Below are positions 1 through 11,200 of a stretch of DNA of 64,000 nucleotides, piece after piece. The notes under the pieces are model-generated. The model worked only from the letters and a program-made list of their open reading frames with translations. It was not told where the DNA came from and did not search any database. How positions within the stretch are numbered: position 1 is the stretch's first letter; the number at the start of each line of letters is the position of its first letter. The DNA is from Wurfbainia villosa (taxonomy: Eukaryota > Streptophyta > Magnoliopsida > Zingiberales > Zingiberaceae). Location: contig JAKLTH010000238.1 in the NCBI GenBank assembly GCA_025175895.1, positions 6,696,001 to 6,760,000 of the forward strand, given 5' to 3'. The position numbers were made by a program, and so were the translations under genes.

Positions 1-120
1 GTGATATAAACATACTTCTCCCTGTATAAAACCTTATTTTCTTGAGCTACATCCGAAAAATCCAAAAACTAATGTGTCGAATTTAATGCAATCCCAGGAT
101 TTCATCCTTGTATAGAACTT

Positions 121-580
121 TTATCTAGGAAGTAGGCATTTGTTAAGATGGATGGACAAGAACTGCAAATAAAGTTAGATATCTTGGATCAATTGTCCAG
201 TAAAGAGACATTTCTGAAGATATCATTGGGTGATCAAAATGAAAAAAGAGAATATGGAGTCTCTTGTTTGATTACAATGTGTCCCTAAGGCTATAATAAA
301 AATGGAATTCATCATACTTTATTGTCAGAATATATGACAGTTGAACGAAAGGGGATAGAAAAACAACTGAGCAAAGATGAAAAATGCTAAGATGCACATG
401 TAAACTCACTAGAAAAGAATATTTAAAAAATCACTAGAACCTGAGAGCAACAAGGTGCAACTCCAAATCTTCAACAGGTTATAAAAGAAGAGAAATTAAG
501 TTATGATAACACGGAGGTGTTCAAAAATACTATTGAGGAATAAGCACACCTAACAAAATAGAACTTCAAAGTGATGAGGA
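121..580 (+). mobile_element. decayed RTE-clade LINE fragment (end of reverse transcriptase ORF)
   Basis: Translating the + strand and allowing stops and frame changes gives RYLGSIVQ near 178, then RDISEDIIG, then MLRCTCKLTRKEYLKN near 385, and a weak match to the L-R-W-x-G-H-V motif near 520. These match in order the C-terminal part of plant RTE LINE polyproteins (YLGSI, SGVLCD, MLRWMCGHTR, LRWYGHV). The better-preserved LINE at 42007-44021 carries the same landmarks. There is no open frame, so it cannot make protein. Ends are approximate. The match is by eye. Confidence 0.5.
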
Positions 581-1446
581 GATTTGAATATTATAAGTGT
601 TAGCATTTAACAATAAGTCTTTCCTAGATATTATTAGTACAAAAAAAATTGAATGATGGGATACAATCTGCATGTAGTTCGTTTATTGTTATTAAACTCA
701 ATATTTTTCACTTAATATTGTTCATAATTGATCACAAACCTTCTAAATAACCATGAAAATGTTTTTTCAGGTCGCATGATTAAATGATTGAAAAAATTGA
801 AACTATCTAAATCCTGAAGTGGATTGATATCTGTATTGATCTCTGTTTAAAATAATTGAAAGTATCTAAACGACCCCAGTATTTCAGATCAATGTATGAA
901 ACCCAAAGCATTGGAGTGCATGCCTGCATCACTTTTTACTGAAAGGTAACAAAAACTGAATAACGTAATCACCTTGGATGGATAATCTAACGAGTGGTTG
1001 CAACATAATAGAATTCAAAATGATAAAAGATATCCCTCCAATTTGAGCAATCTACTTTATTCTATTAAGGATAACAACAAGCTATAAATCATTAGTGTCT
1101 AATATATTAGGGGATGAATGTTTCATATTCCTTGACTGTTTTAGCTGATTAGTACTATACCAACATTTTCTTATTTTCCTTGTGCCCCTCATGATAATAA
1201 TCATAATTAATCCATTTCTTTTAGCTTATTATAATCGTAATCAATAAACCTTTCTCCCAATTCTTTGGAATCAATTATATGGATCTTAACCCTCCATCAA
1301 GTCCTATGAAAGGCTACGCCACTAGAAAAATTGGGATAAGATTAGTGTTCAAAGGTTTAGAGTTTAGACAAATTTTAGACTTGGCTATCAAACACTTACA
1401 CAACCCTAAACCTTTTCAATCGAGCTTGAAACTGAACCACCACCAG
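581..1446. other. AT-rich stretch with no recognised gene
   Basis: No convincing coding frame, RNA gene or terminal repeats were seen. If the DEK gene at 2490-3043 continues past the left edge, this stretch lies in its long third-position intron. The short open frame starting at 1279 runs straight into a SINE and is not a gene. Confidence 0.4.
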
Positions 1447-1463
1447 ATTCATGTATCAACTTT

Positions 1464-1634
1464 AAAAAACTACAATCCGGTGCACGAAGCTCCCGCCACG
1501 TGGGGTACCAGAGAAGGAATCCATTGTACGCAGCCTTACTTTACTTTTTTGCAATAGGCTGTTTCCAGGATTTGAACCCGTGACCTCTTGGTCACAAGGC
1601 AGCAACTTTACCGTTGTGCCAAGGCTCCCTTCTT
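1464..1634 (-). mobile_element. tRNA-derived SINE, copy 1
   Basis: Read on the minus strand, the element begins GAGCCTTGGCACAACGGTAA, which contains an RNA polymerase III box A-like TGGCACAACGG. About 35 bases on it has a box B, GGTTCAAATCC. It ends in a T-rich tail after CGGATTGTAG. It is flanked by a perfect 17-bp direct repeat (ATTCATGTATCAACTTT at 1447-1463 and 1635-1651), the target-site duplication of an L1/RTE-type integration. Such elements do not encode protein and depend on a LINE for movement. It is one of five copies in the window. Boundaries are firm because of the duplication. Confidence 0.88.
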
Positions 1635-1651
1635 ATTCATGTATCAACTTT

Positions 1652-2489
1652 GAAATTGCAAATACCAACACAGCCTACATTCCCTCATTTGATGCTCTAT
1701 TAAATATCAATAGCTACACAGAACCAACAAAAAAATTATTCTAAGTTCCCCATGCCTCCTCGTATTGTCATATCTTTCCCAACAAGTTCATGTCTACTAT
1801 ACTAACTCTGTGTACATAATCTAACTCCTACCACAACAAGAAAACTTATTAGTCTCAACTCCCAAACCAAACATCACTTTAAGAATAACAATATCATTTT
1901 AACCATATAGGTATTCGTTAATCAATCAATATTTGCACACATATTTACCAACCACCAAACACTATGAACTCCATTGTACTTGAGGAATAAAGGCCATAGC
2001 TACTGACTAACTCAGCTATACTTTAGGTACATGTTAATTCTTCATTTGCACTCGTGATAAATTTACAAGAACATTAATTTCCCTAGGTCATATAAAATAT
2101 TCAGAGAGAAACACAAGCACTCAATGTTAATTTTTTTTTCTTCTATCGTTCAACGAGAAGTAGCTTCTTTGCTCTCTACTAAATTGACAAATAGATCTAA
2201 TATATTGAATATTCATAACGGAGGGAGGAGTTTTTCTCCCACATCTTTGTCGATTTTTTGTAGCTGTCCTTTACTTTTCTTACAATCTTCCATGAACACC
2301 ATACCTGTTTTAGAAAACACATTCCTCCGAGCAATTGAAAACAACAAAATGTTTCACTAGTAAAAAATATAGCAAAAAGTTCTACGTTGCAAATGATCAG
2401 AGAAGACACTTAAAGATCAACTCAATTACAATACATGAAGGGACAAAAGGGTAAGAACAAAGTGTGGAGCGAATTGGGAAGGGAAGTAC
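1652..2489. other. AT-rich stretch, probably DEK intron
   Basis: No exon that continues the DEK frame (expected to start near V-A-F-K-L) was found on the minus strand. The open frames at 2124-2409 are T-rich and resemble no protein I know. The simplest reading is a long intron whose acceptor lies beyond the left edge. Confidence 0.4.
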
Positions 2490-3043
2490 CATTTGGTATG
2501 TCTTTCAGCTTCTGGCCAGAACCCTAAAATCCACAGAAAATATCAAAACATCAAGAACTAGTAAAAGAAATCGTTCAAATTGAACAGAGGAAAATCACTG
2601 GAAGGTTTCCGTTGAAGCAAGGAACTTCGGCTAACCTGCTCGAACGACGGCGTCTTCGGCACCGAGGTTTTGCGCGGAGACATCGCAGCGAATCTTTCGA
2701 CCCTTTTCCGCTCCCTCGACGGCCTCTCCACCGGCGTGGCCCCTTCCCTCGCAACCGACCGGCGCTTTCTCTTCCTACTCGCCGTCCCTTCCTCCTCCCC
2801 CTCCCCGCTCTTCTCCCGGGCAATTCTTCCTCTCCCTCGCTTCCGCTTACCCGCCTTCGCCGCCTCGGCCACTCCATCGCCGCCTTCCTCCTCTACCTCC
2901 TTGCCCTCTGCGTCGCCTCCAGCCTCGTCCCGCGTGCCATCCTCCCCCTCCTGCTCGTTGACTTCTCGCCCGGCGTCGCCTGCTCCAGATCCGCCTGCCG
3001 CGTTCTTGATCTCTTCCGCTGCCACTCCAGAATCAGAATCCAT
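2490..3043 (-). CDS. DEK: DEK-type chromatin protein, first two coding exons (partial)
   Basis: DEK proteins are nuclear factors that bind histones and DNA and shape chromatin. Exon 1 (3043-2636) encodes 136 residues: an acidic Glu/Gly-rich N-terminus (about residues 30-60), Lys/Arg clusters such as KAGKRKRGRGR, then RPSRERKRVERF. That last motif is the hallmark just before the SAP-like DEK domain of plant DEK proteins. A GT donor follows GAG-CAG at 2636. Exon 2 (2523-2490) is flanked by AG at 2525-2524 and GT at 2489-2488, keeps the frame, and reads GSGQKLKDIPN, matching the family motif LKDIPNV. The DEK domain proper and the C-terminus are not visible, so the gene should continue left of base 1. 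The first ATG of the long open frame was taken as the start. The very GC-rich exon makes a 148-residue and a 163-residue shadow frame on the other strand. Confidence 0.78.
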
Positions 3044-3330
3044 GGACGAAAACCCTAACGAGACGGGACCAGCGAAACCGCGGCGAGGGTTTTTGGAGAG
3101 CGGAAACCCTCGCAGATGCAGTGTCGAAAACTCTTCCCTGTATCCTGTATCCGACCAATGATATGCCCGTCATTCGCAGGGCCCACTTTCGGATCTGCAT
3201 TTCTATTCGACGGCTCAGTGTCGTGCGTCCTGGAAAGTGTTGGGATGGAAGGAGAGGAAGGGGGGGAATTGGATCTCGGGGGGCACGCTTATCGATGGAA
3301 GGGATATTCATCCAATGGATGGATTTAAAA
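3044..3330 (-). promoter_or_regulatory. upstream region of the DEK gene
   Basis: This is the 5' flank of the minus-strand DEK gene. GC content falls away to the right. No clear TATA box was found, so assignment rests on position only. It should hold the 5' UTR and core promoter. Confidence 0.35.
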
Positions 3331-3625
3331 TTTCATGCGGAAATTGAGGGCGGGACGCCCAAATTTGCCCCAATTAAACGATATCGTTTGAAAATCATAG
3401 CATTTTTGACAATTTATTTATAAATATACGTAAATATCTATATTATTTATCGTCCGATCGAATAAATATTATAGTCTAATTTTTAAATCTTAAAAAATCG
3501 GATGATAGATAATAAAGATACTCACAAATAAATTATATATACGATAACATTCTTATAAAGTGATTTATGTAAATTTATAATAATATTATCGTGAATATCT
3601 ATATTATTCCTCGTTCAATCTTTTA

Positions 3626-4417
3626 GGGTGCGTTTGATTCGGAATTATTATTGATAACCTTGGTTATCCATCCAAGGTTATCAATAAAAACTTTATTTGG
3701 TTTAGGATTTGAACGATTACCAAGTCATGATGGATGTTCGGCATGTCATGTCACGTCAGCAAAAGGGTTATGTATGAGAGAATTGAAAAAACTCCAAAAA
3801 GCTTAAGGAGTGTTTGGTTCATGGAGAAATTTTCATTTTCTGTTTTCTATTTTTTTTCCAGAAAAAAGAAAATGATTTTGTTGTATTTTTCAATTTTCTA
3901 GAAGATACTCTTTTATTTTTTGGGAAATGAAAATGGAAGCAAAAAACGATGTTTTCAGTTTTCCAGAAAAATGTTCATTTATTTTTTGGAAAACGGAATG
4001 GAAAATGTCAACCAAATGCTTTCTCGTTTTCCCAGAAAATGAAAACGGAAAATGGAAAAAATTTCGCCTACCAAACGCCATTGGTCGCCGACACCGCCAC
4101 GATCGTCGATCCGTCCGCCATCGCTTGGTCGCCGGTTTGTCATCCCGCCACGACGACTCGATCGTCGTCATTGTCGATCGCCGATCGCTCCGTCGATGCC
4201 AATGTCGATCGTCGACTACCATCGATGTCAACCGTTGTCGTCGGATAATTAAATGAATAATATAGTAAAATATTAAATTAGATGATACTTTAAAACCTCC
4301 AAACAAATAAATTTTGATTGTATCATTTCGAATTGAACCAAACAATATTTGGTAATGTTTTATTCCCCATAATCTTATTACCAAAGTTATATATTATAAT
4401 TTGAACCAAATGCACCC
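3626..4417. mobile_element. PIF/Harbinger-like (Tourist-type) MITE with CpG-rich core and a nested MITE
   Basis: The ends are inverted repeats: GGGTGCGTTTGATTC on the left and GGGTGCATTTGGTTC read inward from the right. Both are bordered by TTA (3623-3625 and 4418-4420), the target duplication of PIF/Harbinger elements. Just inside the left end is a second palindrome (TTGATAACC...GGTTATCAA). The element holds another MITE (3807-4080). It also has an about 170-bp stretch (4081-4250) of CGN-type triplets such as TCGCCGG, GTCGATC and CGTCGTC, with far more CpG than its surroundings. No transposase is encoded, so any movement needed enzyme from elsewhere. Confidence 0.72.
3807..4080. mobile_element. 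AT-rich MITE with GTGTTTGGTT ends, nested copy
   Basis: The left end reads GGAGTGTTTGGTTCATGGAG. The right end read inward is GGCGTTTGGTAGGCGAAA. Inner arms are complementary runs of the type TTTTCATTTTCTGTTTTC / GAAAACGGAAAATGGAAAA. The same design is seen at 27897-28192, 39241-39556 and 48259-48550. It is inserted inside the Tourist-type MITE at 3626-4417. Ends are accurate to a few bases. Confidence 0.55.
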
Positions 4418-4420
4418 TTA

Positions 4421-4739
4421 GAGTTTGTCTGGAAGAAGATAAGAGAATTGTAAGTAATGGAAAGGGAAAAAAAGGAAAGGTAAGAGAAGGAGAGGGAAAG
4501 AGGATTAAAACTTACATTCTAAATTAGGGTATAAGAAATCTTTCTTTTCACGAGTAAAGGAAATTAAAATTTATCTTTTCTTATCCTCGCTTCCTCTTCT
4601 CTCATTTATTTTCCCAAATAAAGTTTAAAATTTCTTTTCTATACTTAGACTTTCCTCACTCCCATTCAAATAAAGTTAAAAATTCTCATCCCTTTATTAC
4701 TTTCTCTTCCCCTTCTCTCATTCCCTCCCAAACAAATTG
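4421..4739. mobile_element. Tourist-type MITE abutting the previous one
   Basis: The left end is GAGTTTGTCTGGAAGAAG and the right end read inward is CAATTTGTTTGGGAGGG. The inner arms are AAGAGAA-rich and complementary CTTCTCT-rich runs. TTA borders both sides (4418-4420 and 4740-4742). The left TTA is also the right TTA of the MITE at 3626-4417, so the two elements share one target trinucleotide. Confidence 0.65.
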
Positions 4740-4991
4740 TTAGGATTTAAGATTTAGACTATAATACTTATCCAATCAGACGATAAATAATAGAAAAGTT
4801 CACGGATGAATTATATAGGGATCATTCCTCGGTAAATTAATTTTTAATAAATTGAATCATTTACTTAATAAATTTGATGTTGGAGTCGAGTAAGAAGTTA
4901 TTTATGTTCCATCAATACGTATAAAATCGATTAAACTAAATGAACAATTTGAAGATTTATATATTTAATTGGATAATATTCATGAATAATG

Positions 4992-4994
<3 letters not shown>

Positions 4995-5025
<31 letters not shown>
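4995..5025. repeat. (TA)n microsatellite
   Basis: An uninterrupted run of alternating A and T at the left border of the CpG-rich foldback element. A similar run lies at its right border (5965-5978). Confidence 0.9.
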
Positions 5026-5030
<5 letters not shown>

Positions 5031-5964
5031 CATCTCCTTCGCGATCAATTTCTATGCGTTCGTGCGCTCCTCGTTGACCGATGTCATCGCTACCGTGCCG
5101 TATCTTGCGTCCGGCCACCGTCGTGATCGAGCCGGATCGATCACCACGCTCGTCGACGGTCCACCGGGGAGGGGGGGGTTCCGGGCCGATTAGCGGCCGA
5201 AATCCGACGCTAACCGATCGAAAATCACCAAAGATCGCGGCCGACAGTGGCGCGCCCACTGTCGGCCTCGATCGGTCCGGATTCCGGTCGAATTGCGATC
5301 AATCCGGATTCCGGTCGAATTGCGACCGGTCCGGATTCCGGTCGAATTGCGATCGGAATCCGGCACCGGACGGATCGATAGCCGACGTTGATCCGTCCGG
5401 TATAATCGGTCGACCGCCATTTGGCTGTCGGCCAGTCGAATCGCGGTCGAAATCGGTCGCCAGAATCGGGCGGTCGATTTCGACCGCGATCGGGTCGAAT
5501 TCCTGTCGAATTGCGATCGGAATTCGGTGGCGGAAGGGCCGACGCCGGTCCTTCCTCCGTCGGATTCTGGCCGAATGGCGGTCGACCGATTAGACCGGAC
5601 GGATCGGTGTCAGCTTTCGGTCCGTCCGGCACCGAATTCCGACCGCAATTCGGTCGGAATCCGGCCCGATCGCGGCCGACAGTGGGTGCGCCACTGCCGA
5701 CCGCGATCTTTGGTGATTTTCAGTCGGTTAGCATCGGATTCCGTCCGCTAACCGGCTGGTAAACTCCCCCTGTCAGATCGCCGATGAGTGGCGCGTCGAT
5801 CACGCGTCCGGCCAGCGATCGGCGATGGCCGGACGCCGGCGCTTGGCCGGCGACTGCAATCGCTGGCGTCGCCAGTGCTCGCGGTTGATCGGACGAGCAG
5901 CGGTGGCAGCGATGACAATGCGCGTGGCTCTTGATCGGACGGTGGGAAGAGGATCGATCCTCTC
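5026..5964. mobile_element. CpG-rich foldback element, copy A (best preserved)
   Basis: About 940 bp of very CpG-rich DNA lie between two (TA)n runs. The segment 5165-5270 reappears in inverse orientation at about 5660-5760. Shared words include AATCACCAAAGATCGCGG, GCTAACCG and the near-palindrome GACAGTGGCGCGCCCACTGTC. Between the arms, GATCGGAATTCCGGTCGAAT-type words recur in both orientations, including three 27-bp tandem units at 5274-5354. The open frames here (for example 5081-5593 with SGFRSNCD repeats) come from these repeats and low stop frequency, not from a gene. Related copies are at 38810-39150, 40290-40990 and 49060-49510. Insertion next to (TA)n recalls the rice Micron MITEs, but I saw no sequence relation. 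The class is unknown. Confidence 0.6.
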
Positions 5965-5978
5965 TATATATATATATA

Positions 5979-7396
5979 ATTAGTAAACTATATCATAATT
6001 TTTTTTTATAAAACTTGTAAATATATAAACAAGCTCTCAAAATAAATTTATTATATGAGTTCATTAACCAACTAAATAAGCTTAAATATATAAAATTTGA
6101 AAAATTGAATTTAATTTATTTTTTATTCGACTCGATTATCAAATAAATTTGAATAATATAAAATTTAGTTCATTGTTTACCGTCCTAAATCTAATATTAA
6201 AATAAGAGTATTTATCGAGATATAAAATAAAAAATATATTTTTAACTAAAATGGTAATAAAAAGCATCATTTTTATTTTTGTGAATATTTGTGCTGACAA
6301 TAATCACCTCATAGATATGCATTTGATATAAGATCACGAGGAAAAACAAATCTTGTTTCTCGGGGATAGCTTGATGGTAAACATAAGGTGACGTTTGAGA
6401 GGAAGTCCGGATTCGATTCTAGACGAGAGGTCTAAAATCCCTTCTAGGATGAAATATCCTTCCTTGTGCTTACCACCAAGTCAAGTGTCAAAGGTTCACT
6501 TGCGATTTACCTCCCTTATAATGATCGAAGGACCGATCGGTGAGGGTCGAGGCTCGATGGTGCGATAGTTAGGACAGTAAAATGACAATCATATTGTCAC
6601 GGTTCGAACTTTTTTTTGTACATTGTTCTTTGAAATTATAAATTCAATTCTTACTCTTTAAAATTCCAAGTGTGATGAGATTTGGACTATTCCATTGACC
6701 ATCATACTCTTCTAATTTACTCTGATAAATGATGTCTATGGAAAAAGACTGATACATCCTCACGAATACACTTTAATTTTTGTCAAGTTACAAGGTTTAA
6801 TTTTGGATTAAAACACTTTGATATCAGGAATGACCTCCAATTCTTGACATCCACTTTACGAACTATTGTATCCACTTTACGAACTATTGTACCACATAAG
6901 TTTACCCTAATCCTAGCTTTTTTTATTAGCACTAGAGTTTTCGAGCTTTCGGTTCGATTAATTCATGGGAATGATCAATCCGGCCCTATGATTATATGGA
7001 GATACCTCTTCAACAGTTGAATCGGAAGAGATCGAGACTCTTGTAGATCTCTATCAATCACTTAGGTACTCAGAGAAGCGCTCACAACTTAACGGTTTAG
7101 TCCGAACTTCGCAGTCGTGTCATTCCTTAAAGACTGTCTAATGTCAAAGTCTTACTCTATCCGTTGGATAAACTCCTGCACAGCAAATCGCTCCCATACA
7201 TTTTTTCGAAATTCATCGTCGAACATTTTCTCAATATAAAATTGTATTATATTTTCCTATGAAATATCTTTTCACTTTTGCCACTGCAATCTGTCCCTAG
7301 GTAATCCCACCCTTTTAGTTCTTGGTGTGGTCGAATCTATTCTCGATGACAAACTACTTTTTCAACTACAAAGTTTATAGAAAACCTCTACTCTAG
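5979..7396. other. intergenic, no gene; small repeats only
   Basis: No coding frame of note. A perfect 21-bp tandem pair lies at 6849-6869 and 6870-6890. The stretch 6360-6620 contains tRNA-like words (GATTCGATTCT, GGTTCGAAC followed by T runs) that could be an old SINE of another family, but no target duplication was found. Confidence 0.4.
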
Positions 7397-7845
7397 ATTA
7401 GAGGTGTAAATGAACCGAATCGAATCGATTTTTTTTTTTTAAATAATATTCGAGTTCGAGTTCAAATTCGAATTGACATATTCGAGCTCAATTCGAAGTT
7501 CGAAAATTTAAAAATTTTAGACTCAAATTTGATTTGAATCCAAGCTCGAGTTCGGATTCGATTCAAAATTTTCAAATATTAATTGGAACTGTTCGATCAC
7601 TATTCGAAAATTGAAGCTCGATTTCATATTTGAAAATTGATACTTGATTTAATATTCAAAATTTTTTAATAAATAAAAAATTAAAGTTCGCAAACAATTC
7701 GTGAACAAACAAACAATATTAATTCGGCTCAAGTTCGATTCGAAATATATTTATACATATTCGAGTTCGGCTCGAATTCGAACCAAATATTATTCGAATG
7801 GGCTCGAAAAGTTCACGAACCGACTCGATTCATTTACACACCCCT
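7397..7845. mobile_element. MITE with AGGTGTAAATGAACCG-type inverted ends
   Basis: The left end has AGGTGTAAATGAACCGAATC. The right end read inward has AGGGGTGTGTAAATGAATCG. ACTCTAG stands on both sides (7390-7396 and 7846-7852), a candidate 7-bp target duplication. The interior is made of TTCGAGTTCGA-like words in both orientations, so the element can fold back on itself. No coding capacity. Confidence 0.6.
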
Positions 7846-8200
7846 ACTCTAGTTGCAAAGTGCATATAAACTTAACATAGACGCTGCCCTAATTCCAACA
7901 TTCCAGTAGAATATGCAACGAGATTTCTAACCAACACACTTTAAAAAAGCCCAAAAACATGTTTATGATGCAAGATAATATGTTCTTACTAATATTGTTC
8001 TCATTCGTTAACACTACAATTCAATCTCTTAAAACACAACTCAGTAGAGCAATATCTTCAACTACAATGGTGTCGGTAAATGTAGTAACAGAATGTACAT
8101 GCTTTAAGTTTCCGATCGCAAAACGATTTACGATTATACATAAGTTCAAAGTGAGCTTGCATCAGTTGAATCTTGTATGCTCCCTAGCCAAGAAAACATG

Positions 8201-11200
8201 TTATTGTCGGGTCAGGGGAGGCGGTCCCGACGGCAACGGCGGTTGAACAACAAGGTTGGGGCCTTCGGGAGGTTGAAAGCTGTAGAATGGACTTGGAGCA
8301 CTTAGATTGGGATGCATGCTGTACATTGGATAGTTCGGTATGGGTGGTGGAGCCGAGCCGTACGCATAAGGGACGCCTGTCATAGGCCCCGCAGCAGACT
8401 GCATGAATTGGACTGAAGCTGATGGTGATGGCGTCGCAAGTGACACTGAAGCAGATGGTGGCTCCAGGTTTGGGGATGGCGATTGTGAAGGAGGAAGCTG
8501 ATGCATTGCTTCTGGATGGGAAAATGTCGGCATCGGCACTTGAAGCATAGGGTGAGGCGGAGGAGGCAGGCTGTTCTGTAACTTTAACCTCTTGCTATCA
8601 GGGGATTCTTCTTTATTTGTCGGACCAATGACGCCTTCCGAGGCCAGAGACGAGAGGACAAAGCTCAGCATTTGCGCCGAAGATGCAGATGCTGTGAGTT
8701 TTGCTGCAACTGCAGCAGCTTCTGTTTTCCGGTTCTCGTCGCTGAGAGAAGGTTTAATGTCGGCGAGGGGTTCTTCCTGAGTGCATCTGCTCAGGGAGAT
8801 TTGAGCATCAACAGTAGAGCTAGCAGTCGCTTCAGGAGCAAAGCGTAATGACTCTGTCGGGTTTTGTGTGGCTAGAGGTTGTTGTTCCACATTGAGCTGC
8901 GATAAGACGTTACCCGCTTGCTTGCATCGTAATTCGGCGACCTGGAAAACATGTGACCAGCAATTCGATCAGTCGAAAAAATAAATTTAGGAGACCAACC
9001 ATAACCAAACTATGATAAGCAATGAAAAAAGACTCAGTACCTCCGATCTAGGGGGGGGGGGATGCATAAATATGTAACAAACTGTTCGTCAAACAAATAC
9101 ATGAAGTTTCACATAGATAAATAGAGAAAATGGAATGAAAATTAGCACTCGCGATTAAGAAAACAGTTTAACCCGTATACAAGACACTAATCTCTGTAAG
9201 TAAGATAAATTTAGAAATCGACTGTATACATGTAGTAGAAAATTAGATTTAGGAGCATTTTTTCTAAACCATTATTGAACTTAAATGACCTTTATCAGTA
9301 AGATAACTGTCCTTTGTGTGGTGAAAACTGAGAAACACAAACTGTGGATGCCACAAAAAGGATGTATCTAGTGACGACTAGTCGAGACCATTGAAATTGT
9401 GTGTCGGCTTCGATACCAACTTACTTGATACTGATACTGATAAAATTCAGCTTTCTGAGCAAATTATCCATTAAGGATGGACTTTATAGGCATCATTGGT
9501 TGCCCCAAGAGTCACCAAATCTGGAAGTAGGTTGCCCTCTGACAATGTCAATCCAACAGTGTTTGTCAAATTCATTTTGCCATGCACTTGTTCGGTCGAG
9601 CCAAGGGGTTAGGGAAGAAGGATAAGGTTAAGGAATAATGAGTTAGAGTGCTCAACAAAGAGAAAGTTATGAACATGACCGACAAGGCATATGGTGGAAA
9701 ACTTCAACTAATGTTACAAATCTCTCCTTGCTAATCAGCTTGATTCACATGTTTAATGCTAGGAGAGTTTGTTGAGGTTGCATTGATTCCCACAGGGGCA
9801 GGAGATAGACTAGCCGCTCAATGTCCAAACACGATTCACCAAAAAGGAGAAGGAACAAAGAGTGAATGGACACATAATTGGATTCTAATTAAAAAGGACA
9901 GCTCAGTACACGAAGCTCTCGTCATGTGGGATCCCAAAAAAAAATCTATTATATGCAGTCTTATCCTGCTTTGTAAGAGATTGTTTTCAAGATTCAAATT
10001 AGTGACCTTTAGATAACAAGACAACAACGACAAGGCTCCCCTTCAATTGGATTCTAGTTGTAAACAAAAAATTACAGTTCACCACTACTGAAGCCAGAAC
10101 AAAAGTGGATGAAAAGATAAATCTCTCTGAAAGAAGAGATGGTAAAGTTTGGAAGTATTATTCCATAGTTCATGACGTCTCAAAAAAGAATAGAAGAAAT
10201 TACTTACACTGATCCTGCACTAGCTCAAATACTTCAAGATCGAAACTTAAGATCACACTGCACTAGAGCATGAAGAATGGCATAATAGTGTAGAATCAGA
10301 ATATCAAAGAGCCACAAAATCTTTGTTATTTAGCATTAAGAAGCTATACTTTGCAGCTACTTAAGCATGCATCGTATTGCTCGAGTTTTGGCCATTCTTA
10401 ATCAATCTAGACTAAGATAATCATTTTATGTTATAATAATACTGATCGCCAACATGAGGGAGATAGAAGAAGGATCCTAGGCCCTACCTACATCCTTACA
10501 AAATGGGATCACGATACAGTGGGCTTGATGTGCTAGTTAGAAACAGGTGACAACCCGTCATAAACTGCAATAGCCTGTCAATTTGGTATTATAACTACAA
10601 CTGACTTAGGAACACAAACGTAATTGTTGTAAAGGTAGCATGCTAATAAGATCTTGAGTCATATTGTACTAAAGTAGGACAACCACTAAAGTTGGGCAAC
10701 CATAAGTGCAGTAATTCTGATAGTTAAACACTTTTATTTCAACCAGTGGCATGTTCCTAGAATTTAAATGTGAGTTAATAGTATTTTCAACTGCCAAATC
10801 CAATATACCACCAGCGAGATGGATGAGGCCCGCTAACTGTCTTCTGATGGATTTGAGTCTCCCCATGCATATTATGTGTGAACACCCTGTTTACATAGAA
10901 ACTGTAACTTAACAATGAATCTTACTGGAGCCTCAATTGCGCCAGTGCCACATGGATCACATAGCCACCTTGATATGACTGATGAAAACAAGATATTAGG
11001 TTCGCCATGTTTCTATTCCAAACTTAAAATGGTACCTTTTCAAATTATAAACATTGTGTGTGCACTATTTGGGGGTTATAAAAACTGTCCATATTGGTCC
11101 TAAATCCGAGTGAAAAAGGTTGACCCCCAACAGATGGGAATCACGACACAACATGAATGGTTGGAGGCTTTTAACTCTTCTGAACAAACTCATCATGATG

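Noticed and set aside
2612..3161. Two open frames of 148 and 163 residues on the + strand
   Set aside because: They lie opposite the GC-rich first DEK exon, have biased Pro/Ser/Arg composition, and match no family. They are shadows of the real exon.
5081..5762. Repeat protein with SGFRSNCD units
   Set aside because: Generated by 27-bp DNA repeats in a foldback element, with equally long frames on the other strand.
6360..6620. A second SINE family
   Set aside because: tRNA-like words are present, but I found no flanking duplication and no second copy, so it is not listed as an element.
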